Source of the DNA: an uncultured Lachnospiraceae bacterium
Lineage (GTDB): Bacteria; Bacillota; Clostridia; Lachnospirales; Lachnospiraceae
Direction: 5' to 3'
DNA length: 64,000 nucleotides
NCBI GenBank assembly: GCA_910586615.1
Contig: CAJUJP010000002.1
Span: 1 to 64,000, forward strand
Within the stretch, counting starts at the first letter, position 1. The number at the start of each line of letters is the position of its first letter. The notes under the pieces are model-generated. The model saw only the letters and a program-made list of their open reading frames with translations. It had not been told where the DNA came from and made no database searches. The translations under genes and the position numbers were made by a program. Positions 48,072 through 56,727 of this stretch are shown here, piece by piece.

Positions 48072-49772
48072 ATGAAAAAAATAATTCCGGTGCTAATCGC
48101 GATCGTCCTTATTATCGTGGTAGCTGCAATAGGATTTGGAGCCAAATTAGCGGAGAAATATTCTTACTCTAAGGAACGGGCGGATTTGACGGAATATTTC
48201 GGTATTACGGGCGAAGATGATGTGCCCGTTATCCTGCAGGATGAACAGGTCGAAGAACGTGCCAGACTTTGGGACGGTGTATGTTATTTTGATCTTGCCA
48301 CCGTGCACAAATATTTTAATGACAGATTTTATGAGGATAAGAAAGAGAAGCTGCTGCTGTACGCACTGCCGGACGCGGTTGTCAGAGTTCCCATCGGTGA
48401 ACAGACGGTATCCACAGGTGGAAACGATGGCAGCAGAGATTATGTGATTGCCAGATATGAGGGCGATGTGCTGTATATAGCAGCAGATTTTGTGAAAGAA
48501 TATTCGAATTTTTCCTATACACTGTATACGGAGCCTAACCATATGCAGGTCTACACAGAGTGGACGGAGCGCCAGACAGCCACAGTCCTGAAGGATACAC
48601 AGGTGCGGTATCAGGGCGGGATCAAGAGCGATATCCTTACGGATCTGCCCAAAGGGAGCAAGGTTGTGATCCTGGAAGAGATGGAGACGTGGACGAAGGT
48701 CAAGACGGAAGACGCTTTCATCGGATATATAGAGAATAAGAAGCTCAGTGAACATGCAGCGGAGACGCCGCTGCCGGTGACGGATTATGTGGAACCGGTG
48801 TATGCATCCAATACCCGCGATCATAAGATCAATCTTGCATGGCATGCAGTTGCCAGCGTGGAAGGCAATGATACGCTTTCATCGGTGATGGCGGGGACGA
48901 AGAGCATCAACGTGATTTCACCCACGTGGTTTGCCCTGAATGATAACGCGGGTAATTTTACCAGCATTGCCTCTTCTGACTATGTGGCCCGGGCACATGA
49001 TATGGGCCTGGAAGTCTGGGGGCTTGTGGATAACTTTACAAATGCCGGCGTGGACACTTATGAGGTCCTTGCCGGAACGAGTACCAGAACTTATCTGATC
49101 AACGGGCTGGTGGATGCGGCGCTGCAGTATGGTCTGGACGGGATCAACATAGATTTTGAGAACATCAGTCTGGACGCTGGGGAGCCTTTTGTCCAGTTTA
49201 TCAGGGAACTTTCGATACCTTGTCGTGAGCACGGCATTGTGCTTTCGGTGGATAATTATGTGCCCATGGGTTACACGGACCACTACAACAGGAAAGAACA
49301 GGGGATTGTGGCGGATTACGTGATCATCATGGGATATGACGAGCATTACAGGGGCAGTGAGACAGCAGGCTCCGTCGCTTCTATTAATTTTGTGGAAAAA
49401 GGTATTGCGGATACCGTGGCGGAAGTGCCGGCCCATAAGGTGATCAATGCGATTCCGTTCTATACGAGAATCTGGGAGACAAAGGGAACCACAGTGGAGA
49501 GCCAGGCAGTGGGTATGGAGATTGCACAGCAGTATATTGCTGATCATGGCATTACCACTGCATGGGACGAGACAACCTGCCAGAACTATGGGGAATACCA
49601 GTCAGGCGACAGCTACTATCAGGTGTGGCTGGAAGACGCGGACTCTATCCGTGTGAAATTAAATATTATGAGCAAATACGGGATTGCAGGCGTAGCGGAG
49701 TGGAAGCTTGGCTTTGAGGTGCCCTCCATCTGGGATGTGATCGAGGAGTATATGAATCAGCCGATGGGTTGA
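48072..49772 (+). CDS. Membrane-anchored GH18-family protein with SH3-like domain
   Basis: This is a wall-facing glycosidase-like protein of the YaaH/chitinase-fold type. The 566 aa start with a signal anchor (MKKIIPVLIAIVLIIVVAAIGFGAKL). A region resembling copper-amine-oxidase/stalk domains is followed by an SH3b-like domain (TQVRYQGGIKSDILTDLPKGSKVVILEEMETWTKVKTEDAFIGYIENKKL). The GH18 barrel has D356-G-I-N-I-D361-F-E363, the catalytic glutamate being Glu363. Such proteins remodel peptidoglycan or the spore cortex. It precedes a CwlD-like amidase, which supports a wall role. Confidence 0.87.
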   Translation: MKKIIPVLIAIVLIIVVAAIGFGAKLAEKYSYSKERADLTEYFGITGEDDVPVILQDEQVEERARLWDGVCYFDLATVHKYFNDRFYEDKKEKLLLYALPDAVVRVPIGEQTVSTGGNDGSRDYVIARYEGDVLYIAADFVKEYSNFSYTLYTEPNHMQVYTEWTERQTATVLKDTQVRYQGGIKSDILTDLPKGSKVVILEEMETWTKVKTEDAFIGYIENKKLSEHAAETPLPVTDYVEPVYASNTRDHKINLAWHAVASVEGNDTLSSVMAGTKSINVISPTWFALNDNAGNFTSIASSDYVARAHDMGLEVWGLVDNFTNAGVDTYEVLAGTSTRTYLINGLVDAALQYGLDGINIDFENISLDAGEPFVQFIRELSIPCREHGIVLSVDNYVPMGYTDHYNRKEQGIVADYVIIMGYDEHYRGSETAGSVASINFVEKGIADTVAEVPAHKVINAIPFYTRIWETKGTTVESQAVGMEIAQQYIADHGITTAWDETTCQNYGEYQSGDSYYQVWLEDADSIRVKLNIMSKYGIAGVAEWKLGFEVPSIWDVIEEYMNQPMG

Positions 49773-49848
49773 TAATCATCAGTGTGCGGCATTTTCCGGG
49801 GATTCTTTTCATATGCATTTATAAAGGCATAATTGTTAGGAACAGGAT

Positions 49849-50577
49849 ATGAGAAGGAAAAAGCCGGAAGATTATGAAAGACTGTTCAGGGCAGTGCTGT
49901 CCGTGCTGATGATCGCCGCCGTCTGCATGGTCATACGGGGCGGCATGAAACGGGTTTCTTCCGTGTCTTCGGGAGAGGTGGAGACAGCGGCGGAAGATAG
50001 GCCCTGTGTAGTGATTGATGCAGGACATGGCGGGGCGGATCCGGGTAAAGTCAGTGTGGACGGAAGCCTGGAAAAAGATATTAACCTTAAAATTGCCTTG
50101 AAACTGCAGAAATTTTTGCAGATGCAGGACGTGGATGCGGTTCTGACCAGGGACTCCGACGGAGGGCTGTATGACGAGAACGCCTCCAACAAGAAGGTGC
50201 AGGATATGAAGAACCGGGTGGCAATCATTGAAGAGCGGCAGCCGGCATTGACGGTGAGCATCCACCAGAACAGCTATCATGAGGAATATGTGCACGGTGC
50301 ACAGGCGTTTTACTATGCAAACAGCGAGGAGAGCAAGGAACTGGCTGAGCGGATCCAGCAGGTGATGGCGGCGGAACTGGATAAGGATAATGCAAGGCAG
50401 GCCAAGGCCAATGACAGCTATTATCTGTTGAAGAAGACATCCACGCCCATTGTCATCGTGGAATGCGGCTTCTTATCCAATTATGAGGAGGCTCAGAAAC
50501 TGTCGTCTGAACTCTATCAGGAGAAAGTTGCGTGGGCCATCCATATGGCGGTCATGCAGCAGTTAAACAAAAAGTGA
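49849..50577 (+). CDS. cwlD: N-acetylmuramoyl-L-alanine amidase, CwlD-like
   Basis: This zinc amidase cleaves the peptide stem from muramic acid. CwlD does so during formation of muramic-lactam in spore cortex. The 242 aa have an N-terminal membrane anchor (VLSVLMIAAVCMVI) and an Amidase_3 domain. Its expected metal ligands are His60 (DAGHGG), Glu75 and His139 (SIHQNS), with the catalytic Glu205 (VECGFLSN). Size and lack of extra wall-binding repeats fit CwlD. Assignment over other amidases is likely but not certain. Confidence 0.85.
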   Translation: MRRKKPEDYERLFRAVLSVLMIAAVCMVIRGGMKRVSSVSSGEVETAAEDRPCVVIDAGHGGADPGKVSVDGSLEKDINLKIALKLQKFLQMQDVDAVLTRDSDGGLYDENASNKKVQDMKNRVAIIEERQPALTVSIHQNSYHEEYVHGAQAFYYANSEESKELAERIQQVMAAELDKDNARQAKANDSYYLLKKTSTPIVIVECGFLSNYEEAQKLSSELYQEKVAWAIHMAVMQQLNKK

Positions 50578-50593
50578 CAGTACAGAGGTTAAG

Positions 50594-51643
50594 GTGGAAA
50601 CGAAGATTATTCGGATCGATGAACAGCATATAGACCAGGCGCTTATCAAAGAAGCGGGGGATGTGATCAGAGCGGGAGGGCTTGTGGCTTTTCCCACGGA
50701 GACGGTGTACGGATTGGGCGGCGATGCCCTGAATCCCCGTTCTTCCGAGAAGATTTACCGGGCCAAGGGCAGGCCCTCGGATAATCCGCTGATCGTGCAC
50801 ATTGCGGATATGGAGACACTTGACGCGGTGGTGAGGGAAGTGCCGGAATCCGGGCGGCGGCTGGCAGAACGTTTCTGGCCGGGGCCGCTCACCATGATCT
50901 TCCATAAAGCCGGGTGCGTTCCAGAGGAGACTACGGGCGGGCTGGATACGGTGGCTGTGCGTATGCCCTCTCATCCTGTGGCAAGGGCGCTGATCCGGGC
51001 GGCAGGAGGGTATGTGGCGGCACCCAGCGCCAACCGTTCCGGCAGACCCAGCCCGACGGTGGCAAAATATGTGACGGAAGACATGGACGGAAGGATCGAA
51101 ATGATTCTGGACGGCGGAGATGTGGAGATCGGACTGGAATCCACGATCATAGATCTTACGGCAGACGAGCCGATGATCCTGCGTCCGGGCTGCATTACGA
51201 AACAGATGCTGGGGGAGGTTCTGGCGGATGTGGAGGAAGACTGTACGATGATGCGGGACGATTCGGGACAGGCACCCAAAGCGCCGGGAATGAAGTACAG
51301 GCATTATGCCCCAAGGGGCGATCTGACCATCGTTGCCGGAGAGGAAGACCGGGTGGTGGAGTACATCAATACACAGGCGGCATCGGATCAGAATAAAAAT
51401 AAAAAAACAGGTGTTATAGCAACGGATACAAGCGTGGCGAAATACCACGTGCAGGTGTGCCGCAGCGCCGGAAACAGAGAGGACGAAAGTACCATCGCAA
51501 GGGAACTGTACCGCATCCTGCGGGAATTTGACGATGAACAGGTAGAGGTCATTTATGCGGAGTCCTTTGATACGGCGGGGATCGGACAGGCTATTATGAA
51601 CCGGCTGCTGAAGGCTGCGGGGCACAAGGTAGTCCGGGTATAG
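50594..51643 (+). CDS. ywlC: Threonylcarbamoyl-AMP synthase (Sua5/YwlC type)
   Basis: This enzyme makes threonylcarbamoyl-AMP from threonine, bicarbonate and ATP for the t6A37 modification of ANN-decoding tRNAs. The 349 aa start at a GTG after gaggttaaggtg. A YrdC domain (VIRAGGLVAFPTETVYGLGGDAL, KGRPSDNPLIVHI, APSANRSGRPSPT, STIIDLT) is followed by a Sua5 C-terminal domain (APGMKYRHYAPRGDLTIV). This long form is the usual Firmicute type. Confidence 0.93.
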   Translation: METKIIRIDEQHIDQALIKEAGDVIRAGGLVAFPTETVYGLGGDALNPRSSEKIYRAKGRPSDNPLIVHIADMETLDAVVREVPESGRRLAERFWPGPLTMIFHKAGCVPEETTGGLDTVAVRMPSHPVARALIRAAGGYVAAPSANRSGRPSPTVAKYVTEDMDGRIEMILDGGDVEIGLESTIIDLTADEPMILRPGCITKQMLGEVLADVEEDCTMMRDDSGQAPKAPGMKYRHYAPRGDLTIVAGEEDRVVEYINTQAASDQNKNKKTGVIATDTSVAKYHVQVCRSAGNREDESTIARELYRILREFDDEQVEVIYAESFDTAGIGQAIMNRLLKAAGHKVVRV

Positions 51644-51679
51644 TTGAATAAGAGCACAGATAAGAAGGAGGATAAGGAT

Positions 51680-52105
51680 ATGATAGCGATCGGAAGTGAC
51701 CATGGCGGATTTGATCTGAAAGAGGTTATTATTGCTTATTTGGAAGAAAAGGGAATCGAGTACCGGGATTACGGGTGCGCAGACAAAAGTTCCTGCGATT
51801 ATCCGGTTTACGGGCGTGCGGCTGCCGAGGCAGTGGCTTCCGGGGAATGCGAGAAAGGAATCGTGATCTGCACGACGGGAATCGGCATCTCCATCACGGC
51901 GAACAAGGTCAGAGGGGTACGCTGTGCACTCTGTGCGGATACTTTGACCGCGAAGATGACCAGACTGCATAATGATGCAAATGTGCTTGCCCTTGGCGGC
52001 GGCATTGTAGGGCCGAACCTTGCAGTCAGCATTGTGGATGCCTTTTTGACGACAGAATTTTCTAAAGAAGAAAAGCATCAAAGAAGGATCGGGCTGATTG
52101 AATAG
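51680..52105 (+). CDS. rpiB: Ribose-5-phosphate isomerase B
   Basis: RpiB interconverts ribose-5-phosphate and ribulose-5-phosphate in the pentose phosphate pathway. The ATG at 51680 after aaggagg gives 141 aa. An upstream in-frame TTG at 51644 is unlikely. The RpiB/LacAB core MIAIGSDHGGFDLKE, ICTTGIGISITANKVRGVRCALC and HNDANVLALGGGIVG is intact, with the catalytic cysteine in the CTTGIG loop region. It could take ribose-5-phosphate produced by DeoB. Confidence 0.94.
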   Translation: MIAIGSDHGGFDLKEVIIAYLEEKGIEYRDYGCADKSSCDYPVYGRAAAEAVASGECEKGIVICTTGIGISITANKVRGVRCALCADTLTAKMTRLHNDANVLALGGGIVGPNLAVSIVDAFLTTEFSKEEKHQRRIGLIE

Positions 52106-52135
52106 ACGCAGTCCGGAACGATGCGGAGGATATCT

Positions 52136-53335
52136 ATGAGAGACAGGCGCAAAGTGGCTGTCCGTCTGCTCTTTGTCTTGCTATTGGGGATTTTTCCCGT
52201 TACAGTACATGCGACAGAGGAGACCAGACAGCAGATTGAGGCGGCAGAGAAGGCGAAAGACGAAACAGAATCCCAGCTGGATGAGACTGAAGAGAATCTG
52301 AAGGATCTGAATGAGCAGCAGGGACAGCTGGAAGGGGCATTGTCGACGTTAAATACGGAGCTGTCCCAGGTCAGCAATAATCTCAGCGACCTTGAGACGA
52401 AAATCAGAGATAAAGAGGCGGAAATCGAAAGGGTAAATGACAAGATCCGGGAAGTGCAGCAGGAACTGGAAGAGGCGATCCGTCTCAAGGATGATCAGTA
52501 TGAGACCATGAAGAAGCAGATCCGGTTCATGTACGAGAGAAGTGATTATCTGTATATGGAACTGTTTTTTTCGGCGGGGAGTTTTTCGGATTTTCTGAAT
52601 AAGAATCAATATATTGAGCAGCTTTCGGCATATCAGCGGAAAGTGCTACAGAGTTATAAAGACGCACAGGCGGCCATGGAAGCCAAGGAGGAGGAACTTC
52701 TGCTTGCCATGGAGCAGCTTGAGGACGATAAAGCGCAGCTGGACGATTATAAAGTACAGGTGGTGGCGGAACAGAGCCGCGTGTCAGGACTGGTCAGCAA
52801 GACGGCCAATTCCATTCAGGCTACCGAGAGCCAGATTTCACAGGCGGAGGCAAAGGCCCTGGCCTACGAGCAGAAACTGAAGGAACAGGAAGAAAATATC
52901 ACCGCACTGAAGGCGAAGCTGGCGGAAGAGATCCGAATGGCGGAACTTGCATCACAGTCCAGCTGGCGGGATATTTCCGAGGTGAGCTTTGCGGAAGGAG
53001 ACCGGTATCTGCTTGCAAATCTGATCTACTGCGAGGCCGGCGGAGAATCTTATGCCGGACAGGTGGCTGTAGGATCCGTGGTAATGAACAGAGTGCTCAG
53101 TTCGGTTTATCCGAACACGGTAACGGGCGTTATATATCAATCGGGCCAGTTTTCACCGGTGGCCAGCGGGCGTCTGGCGCTGGCGCTTTCAGAAGGCCGG
53201 GCCACAAGCGGCTGCTATAAGGCTGCGGACGAGGTTATGAAAGGCACCACTAATGTAGGCAACTGCGTTTATTTCAGAACGCCGGTGGAGGGGATTAATC
53301 CCAAGTACACCATCGGCGGACATATTTTCTACTAA
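52136..53335 (+). CDS. Secreted coiled-coil protein with SleB-type wall hydrolase domain
   Basis: The ATG at 52136 lies after gcggagga and gives 399 aa. A signal peptide (RKVAVRLLFVLLLGIFPVTVHAT) is followed by about 240 residues of coiled coil (ESQLDETEENLKDLNEQQGQLEGALSTLN onward), similar to PcsB/CwlO N-domains. The C-terminal SleB/Hydrolase_2 domain begins DRYLLANLIYCEAGGESYAGQVAVGSVVMNRV and ends GGHIFY. SleB domains act as lytic transglycosylases in spore germination or on vegetative wall. The coiled coil suggests control by a membrane partner such as FtsEX, which is inference. Confidence 0.87.
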   Translation: MRDRRKVAVRLLFVLLLGIFPVTVHATEETRQQIEAAEKAKDETESQLDETEENLKDLNEQQGQLEGALSTLNTELSQVSNNLSDLETKIRDKEAEIERVNDKIREVQQELEEAIRLKDDQYETMKKQIRFMYERSDYLYMELFFSAGSFSDFLNKNQYIEQLSAYQRKVLQSYKDAQAAMEAKEEELLLAMEQLEDDKAQLDDYKVQVVAEQSRVSGLVSKTANSIQATESQISQAEAKALAYEQKLKEQEENITALKAKLAEEIRMAELASQSSWRDISEVSFAEGDRYLLANLIYCEAGGESYAGQVAVGSVVMNRVLSSVYPNTVTGVIYQSGQFSPVASGRLALALSEGRATSGCYKAADEVMKGTTNVGNCVYFRTPVEGINPKYTIGGHIFY

Positions 53336-53340
53336 AAATA

Positions 53341-53383
53341 AAGCCGGTACTGTACTCTGCTCAGGAGTCAGCGCCGGCTTTTG
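53341..53383 (+). terminator. Terminator after SleB-like gene
   Basis: AAGCCGG (53341-53347) pairs with CCGGCTT (53374-53380), with an inner ACTC/GAGT stem, followed by ttgtc. Convergent with the DUF402 gene. Confidence 0.75.
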
Positions 53384-53405
53384 TCATAAAAATAACGATT
53401 GTATT

Positions 53406-53888
53406 TTAACGGGAAATATAGTCCTCCGTAGGCTTCTGAAGCCTTGGAAAATCACCGCTGTAGATGATCTTGAGCAGATGATCCAGACGCAGCAGCGCCT
53501 TGTCAAGCATGTCTTCGGAAAGGATATCCGCTTTTCTGGCAGTGACAAGCTCATCCAGATCCACGACTTTTACAAAGCCGTCGGGATAGACGATCACGTC
53601 GGCCAGAAGGTCGGTGACAATATAGGTATCGGCAGATTCGTCATATTGGTAATCCACGATATCGCAATACCAGTAGAGCAGAGAATTGTCCGCCCGGTAG
53701 AACCGGCTCACTTTAATGCCTTCCGACAGATAATAACAGGAAAATCCGTGGTGCAGGTCCTTTCTGGGCTTTAAAGAATGCCAGCCGGTCACGATAATCT
53801 GTTCATCGCGGTGCAGTACCACGTCGTCTTTTAACAAAATACATTCTTCGGGAATAAGCCTTTTGCGATATAAGATGGGATCTGCCAT
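53406..53888 (-). CDS. DUF402 domain protein
   Basis: The 160 aa match the DUF402 barrel, with NSLLYWYCDIVDYQYDESADTYIVTDLLADVIVYPDGFVKVVDLDEL and conserved acidic residues. Related proteins include nucleoside tri/diphosphate phosphatases, so a metal-dependent phosphatase is possible but unproven. A strong aggaggtac site lies before the ATG on the minus strand. It is a single gene divergent from the atp operon. Confidence 0.82.
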   Translation of the reverse strand: MADPILYRKRLIPEECILLKDDVVLHRDEQIIVTGWHSLKPRKDLHHGFSCYYLSEGIKVSRFYRADNSLLYWYCDIVDYQYDESADTYIVTDLLADVIVYPDGFVKVVDLDELVTARKADILSEDMLDKALLRLDHLLKIIYSGDFPRLQKPTEDYISR

Positions 53889-53966
53889 AGTACCTCCTGT
53901 TAGGTAGACGGTGGGTGGGGCTGCCCGTATAAATGATAAGGGAGCGAATCTTGTAAATGGTCCTGT

Positions 53967-54008
53967 AAACGGACATGTCCGTTTTGTATTTTATGTAAGT
54001 AACGTTAC
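53967..54008. promoter_or_regulatory. Two palindromes upstream of the atp operon
   Basis: AAACGGACATGTCCGTTT (53967-53984) is a perfect 18-bp palindrome, and GTAACGTTAC (53999-54008) is a perfect 10-bp one. Both lie in the 311-base divergent spacer about 100-150 bases before the atp promoter. They may be operators for DUF402 or atp genes. The first, read on the + strand and followed by tgtatttt, could also act as a weak terminator. Confidence 0.4.
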
Positions 54009-54110
54009 ACTGACAGGGACAAAAAGTCAATGCAAATTCTTTGTTACTTTTACACTTGTATTTTACAATTGCCGCATGGCGCCGTCTGTTTTCGTTTTTC
54101 ACAATTATAC

Positions 54111-54139
54111 TGGACATTGAGGCGCAAAATGAGTATAAT
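54111..54139 (+). promoter_or_regulatory. Sigma-A promoter of the atp operon
   Basis: TGGACA (54111-54116) and TATAAT (54134-54139) are spaced by 17 bases. The transcription start would be near 54146, giving a leader of about 55 bases. Confidence 0.7.
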
Positions 54140-54199
54140 TTTATTCGTAAGTGATTTTTGGCATTATATGCCTGAATTCGAGCAATTGCATAAACAAAT

Positions 54200-54484
54200 A
54201 TGAAGAAGGGAAAGGCTGTGAAATATAATAGAAATGTCTATCAGGCGCTTATGATGATAAGTCAGTTCGGTATTAACATGCTGGTTCCTATTTTTGTTTG
54301 TTCTTTTGCAGGAATGTTCCTTGACCACAGACTGGGAACGTCTTATTGGACGGTGGTGCTGTTCTTTATTGGCGCGCTGGCGGGCTTTACCAATGTGTTC
54401 AGATTTGCGAAGAAGATTTATGAGACTCCGGCGGTGACGCGCAGGCGCAGGACGGCCAGGCAGGATGACAAGAAGGAAGAATGA
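54200..54484 (+). CDS. atpZ: AtpZ/AtpI-type ATP synthase assembly protein
   Basis: This small membrane protein with two spans (about residues 17-40 and 47-70) has the pattern YQALMMISQFGINMLVPIFVCSFAGMFLDHRLGTSYWTVVLFFIGALAGFTNVFRF. It matches the AtpZ/AtpI group encoded at the head of atp operons and linked to c-ring assembly or Mg2+ supply. The ATG at 54200 lacks a ribosome binding site, and a GTG at 54218 preceded by agaaggga is an alternative. The basic tail is cytoplasmic. Confidence 0.82.
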   Translation: MKKGKAVKYNRNVYQALMMISQFGINMLVPIFVCSFAGMFLDHRLGTSYWTVVLFFIGALAGFTNVFRFAKKIYETPAVTRRRRTARQDDKKEE

Positions 54485-54876
54485 AAATGAAAAAGAAGAT
54501 CGACCCGACTTTGTTTGACCTGTGTCTGGGAATTTTACTGTACGGCATCGTTTTTCAGGTTATATTGCTCTGTTTCTCAAGGCAGGCGTCTTACAGTCTG
54601 GGACTGTGGATCGGCGTGGCGCTGGCGGAGGCGGGAGCGGTACATATGTGGTGGTCTCTGGACAGAGGGATGGAACAGGCGGCGAAGCAGGCGGCGAAGA
54701 CAGTGGGTGCCAATAATCTGATCCGCTATTTTGTACTGGTGGTGGTCATGTTTGTGCTGATCTATACGGATTTTGCCAATCCGATTTTTATGTTCTGCGG
54801 CTATATGGGGATGAAAATATCCGCATATCTGAATCCGTGGCTGCATAAGATCAGTGTCAGGCTTTTTAAGCTGTAG
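54481..54876 (+). CDS. atpI: ATP synthase subunit I-like membrane protein
   Basis: The 131-aa product has four hydrophobic helices (LCLGILLYGIVFQVILLCF, LGLWIGVALAEAGAVHMWWSL, YFVLVVVMFVLIYTDFANPIFMFCGYMG and a shorter end) and basic termini. The gene overlaps atpZ by four bases and precedes atpB, the usual place of atpI, whose product helps c-ring assembly. Sequence conservation in this family is low, so position carries much of the weight. A second ATG at 54487 is better spaced from aaggaag. Confidence 0.75.
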   Translation: MKMKKKIDPTLFDLCLGILLYGIVFQVILLCFSRQASYSLGLWIGVALAEAGAVHMWWSLDRGMEQAAKQAAKTVGANNLIRYFVLVVVMFVLIYTDFANPIFMFCGYMGMKISAYLNPWLHKISVRLFKL

Positions 54877-54993
54877 CTGCGTACAGGGTTGTTTGCCGGC
54901 CTGATGCAGTAACAGTGTTGTGGTTTTCGTGCTTCAGGGTTTTATATATTTTAAATAAAAACACAAGAAAATTAATGATAAGGAGGTGAAAGT

Positions 54994-55713
54994 ATGGGAC
55001 AGGGAATTCTTCTGTCGGCAGGCGCTGATATTGACTTTATGATCCATGGGGTCTTTTCCTATGAGTTGTTCGGGCAGACTGTGTGGATTACAACTACGCA
55101 TGTATGTGTCCTGATCGTTATGCTTGTGATCATCGGGTTCTGTATTGCAGCTAACCGCGCGGTCAAACATGCATCGGATGTTCCGGGTACTTTCCAGAAT
55201 ATCGCGGAACTTGTTGTGGAGATGCTGGATAATATGATCGGCGGCGTTATGGGCAAGTTCAGTCCGAAGTTCCGCAACTATATCGGAACCATCTTTATTT
55301 TTATTCTGCTCAGCAATATCTCAGGGCTGTTCGGTCTCAGACCGCCTACCGCGGATTACGGTGTGACATTCGCGATGGGTATCATGACATTTACGTTGAT
55401 CCACTTTAATAAGTTCAAATACCAGAAGGTCAAAGGCGTTATTTCAGGCCTCTGTGATCCGTGGCCGATCTGGGCGCCGATCAATGTCATCGGCGATATA
55501 GCCGTTCCGGTTTCGTTATCGCTGCGTTTGTTTGCGAACGTCTTATCCGGTACGGTAATGACCGCTCTTGTGTACGGTCTGCTCTCAAAGATCGCCATTG
55601 TGTGGCCGGCAGCGCTGCATGTGTATTTCGATCTGTTCTCTGGAGCGATCCAGACATATGTATTCTGTATGTTGACTATGACATACATTACAGATGCCTG
55701 CACCACAGAGTAG
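54994..55713 (+). CDS. atpB: ATP synthase subunit a (AtpB)
   Basis: Subunit a forms the ion half-channels of Fo. The 239 aa have five to six membrane helices and the essential arginine in helix 5 (VSLSLRLFANVLSGTVM). The conserved FSPKFRNYIGTIFIFILLSNISGLFGLRPPTADYGVT region is also present. It starts after aaggaggtg. Length matches clostridial subunit a. It precedes atpE, F, H, A, G, D and C in the standard order. Confidence 0.95.
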   Translation: MGQGILLSAGADIDFMIHGVFSYELFGQTVWITTTHVCVLIVMLVIIGFCIAANRAVKHASDVPGTFQNIAELVVEMLDNMIGGVMGKFSPKFRNYIGTIFIFILLSNISGLFGLRPPTADYGVTFAMGIMTFTLIHFNKFKYQKVKGVISGLCDPWPIWAPINVIGDIAVPVSLSLRLFANVLSGTVMTALVYGLLSKIAIVWPAALHVYFDLFSGAIQTYVFCMLTMTYITDACTTE

Positions 55714-55813
55714 GCGGAGAAAGGTAACGCTCTGTTTATTGTGCTTTTGTTACAACAGGTGACCATTTTTCATTTTTATAATATTTTTATAAGACAAAAA
55801 GGAGGAAATAAAA

Positions 55814-56071
55814 ATGGGAGAATTTAACACAAACTTTATCTTAGGATGTTCTGCGATCGGTGCAGGTCTTGCGGTTATCGCAGGTATCGGACCCGGTGTC
55901 GGCCAGGGTATCGCGGCAGGCCATGCGGCTGCAGCAGTAGGAAGAAATCCGGGTGCAAAGTCCGATGTAACTTCTACGATGCTTCTCGGACAGGCGGTTG
56001 CAGAGACAACAGGTTTGTATGGTCTGTTGATTGCTATGCTGCTCTTATTCGTAAAACCTTTAGTTCCCTAA
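55814..56071 (+). CDS. atpE: ATP synthase subunit c (AtpE), Na+-type signature
   Basis: Subunit c forms the rotating ring that carries ions. The 85 aa form a helical hairpin with Gln31 in helix 1 (GPGVGQG), and Val62, Glu64, Thr65, Thr66 and Tyr69 in helix 2 (QAVAETTGLY). These correspond to the Na+ ligands known from Ilyobacter/Propionigenium c-rings (Gln, Val, Glu, Ser, Thr, Tyr), with Ser replaced by Thr. Na+ coupling is therefore plausible. The start has aaaaaggagg, the strongest site in the operon, in keeping with high stoichiometry. Confidence 0.95.
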   Translation: MGEFNTNFILGCSAIGAGLAVIAGIGPGVGQGIAAGHAAAAVGRNPGAKSDVTSTMLLGQAVAETTGLYGLLIAMLLLFVKPLVP

Positions 56072-56166
56072 ATTTTTGAAAAAGACATGGAGGCCATGTC
56101 TTGGAGAATGCAGGAAACATGCATTCCCGGCGAACAAAAATTGTGTGAAGAAAGGAGGATAAGGGC

Positions 56167-56727
56167 TTGAGTACATTAGCGACACAGATGGTGCTGGCAT
56201 CTGCGGAAATGGCGCCCAGACTGTTTGACCTGGATCTGCAGCTGATCGCTGATTCCGTTTTAATGATCATTGCGGTATTTACGCTTTTCCTCGTGGCATC
56301 TCATTTCCTGTTTAACCCTGTGAGAGACCTGATGCAGAACAGACAGAACAGGATCAAGAATGAACTCGACAGTGCGGCTGCCGATATGGCGAGCGCCCAG
56401 GCTCTCAAAGAAGAGTATGAGGCTAAGCTCAGGGATGTAGACAAGGAAGCCGAGGCAATTCTTGCCGAGGCCAGAAAGAAAGCGCTGGCGAACGAGAACA
56501 AGATCGTGTCTCAGGCAAAAGAGGAGGCAGCGAGAATTATCGAGAGAGCCGGTGTTGAGGCAGAACTGGAGAAGAACAAGGCTGCCGACGAAGTGAAGCG
56601 TGAGATGGTCGTTCTGGCATCCCTGATGGCGGGTAAAGTTGTGAATGCAGCGATTGATACTACCGTTCAGGAAAGTTTGATTGAAGAAACGTTGAAAGAA
56701 ATAGGTGAGGGCACATGGCTAAGCTAA
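56167..56727 (+). CDS. atpF: ATP synthase subunit b (AtpF)
   Basis: Subunit b is the peripheral stalk that links Fo to F1. The 186 aa start at a TTG eight bases after aaaggagg. One transmembrane helix (LIADSVLMIIAVFTLFLVASHFLF) is followed by NPVRDLMQNRQNRIKNELDSAAADMASAQALKEEYEAKL, the classic amphipathic coiled coil. The end overlaps atpH by 13 bases. Confidence 0.93.
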   Translation: MSTLATQMVLASAEMAPRLFDLDLQLIADSVLMIIAVFTLFLVASHFLFNPVRDLMQNRQNRIKNELDSAAADMASAQALKEEYEAKLRDVDKEAEAILAEARKKALANENKIVSQAKEEAARIIERAGVEAELEKNKAADEVKREMVVLASLMAGKVVNAAIDTTVQESLIEETLKEIGEGTWLS

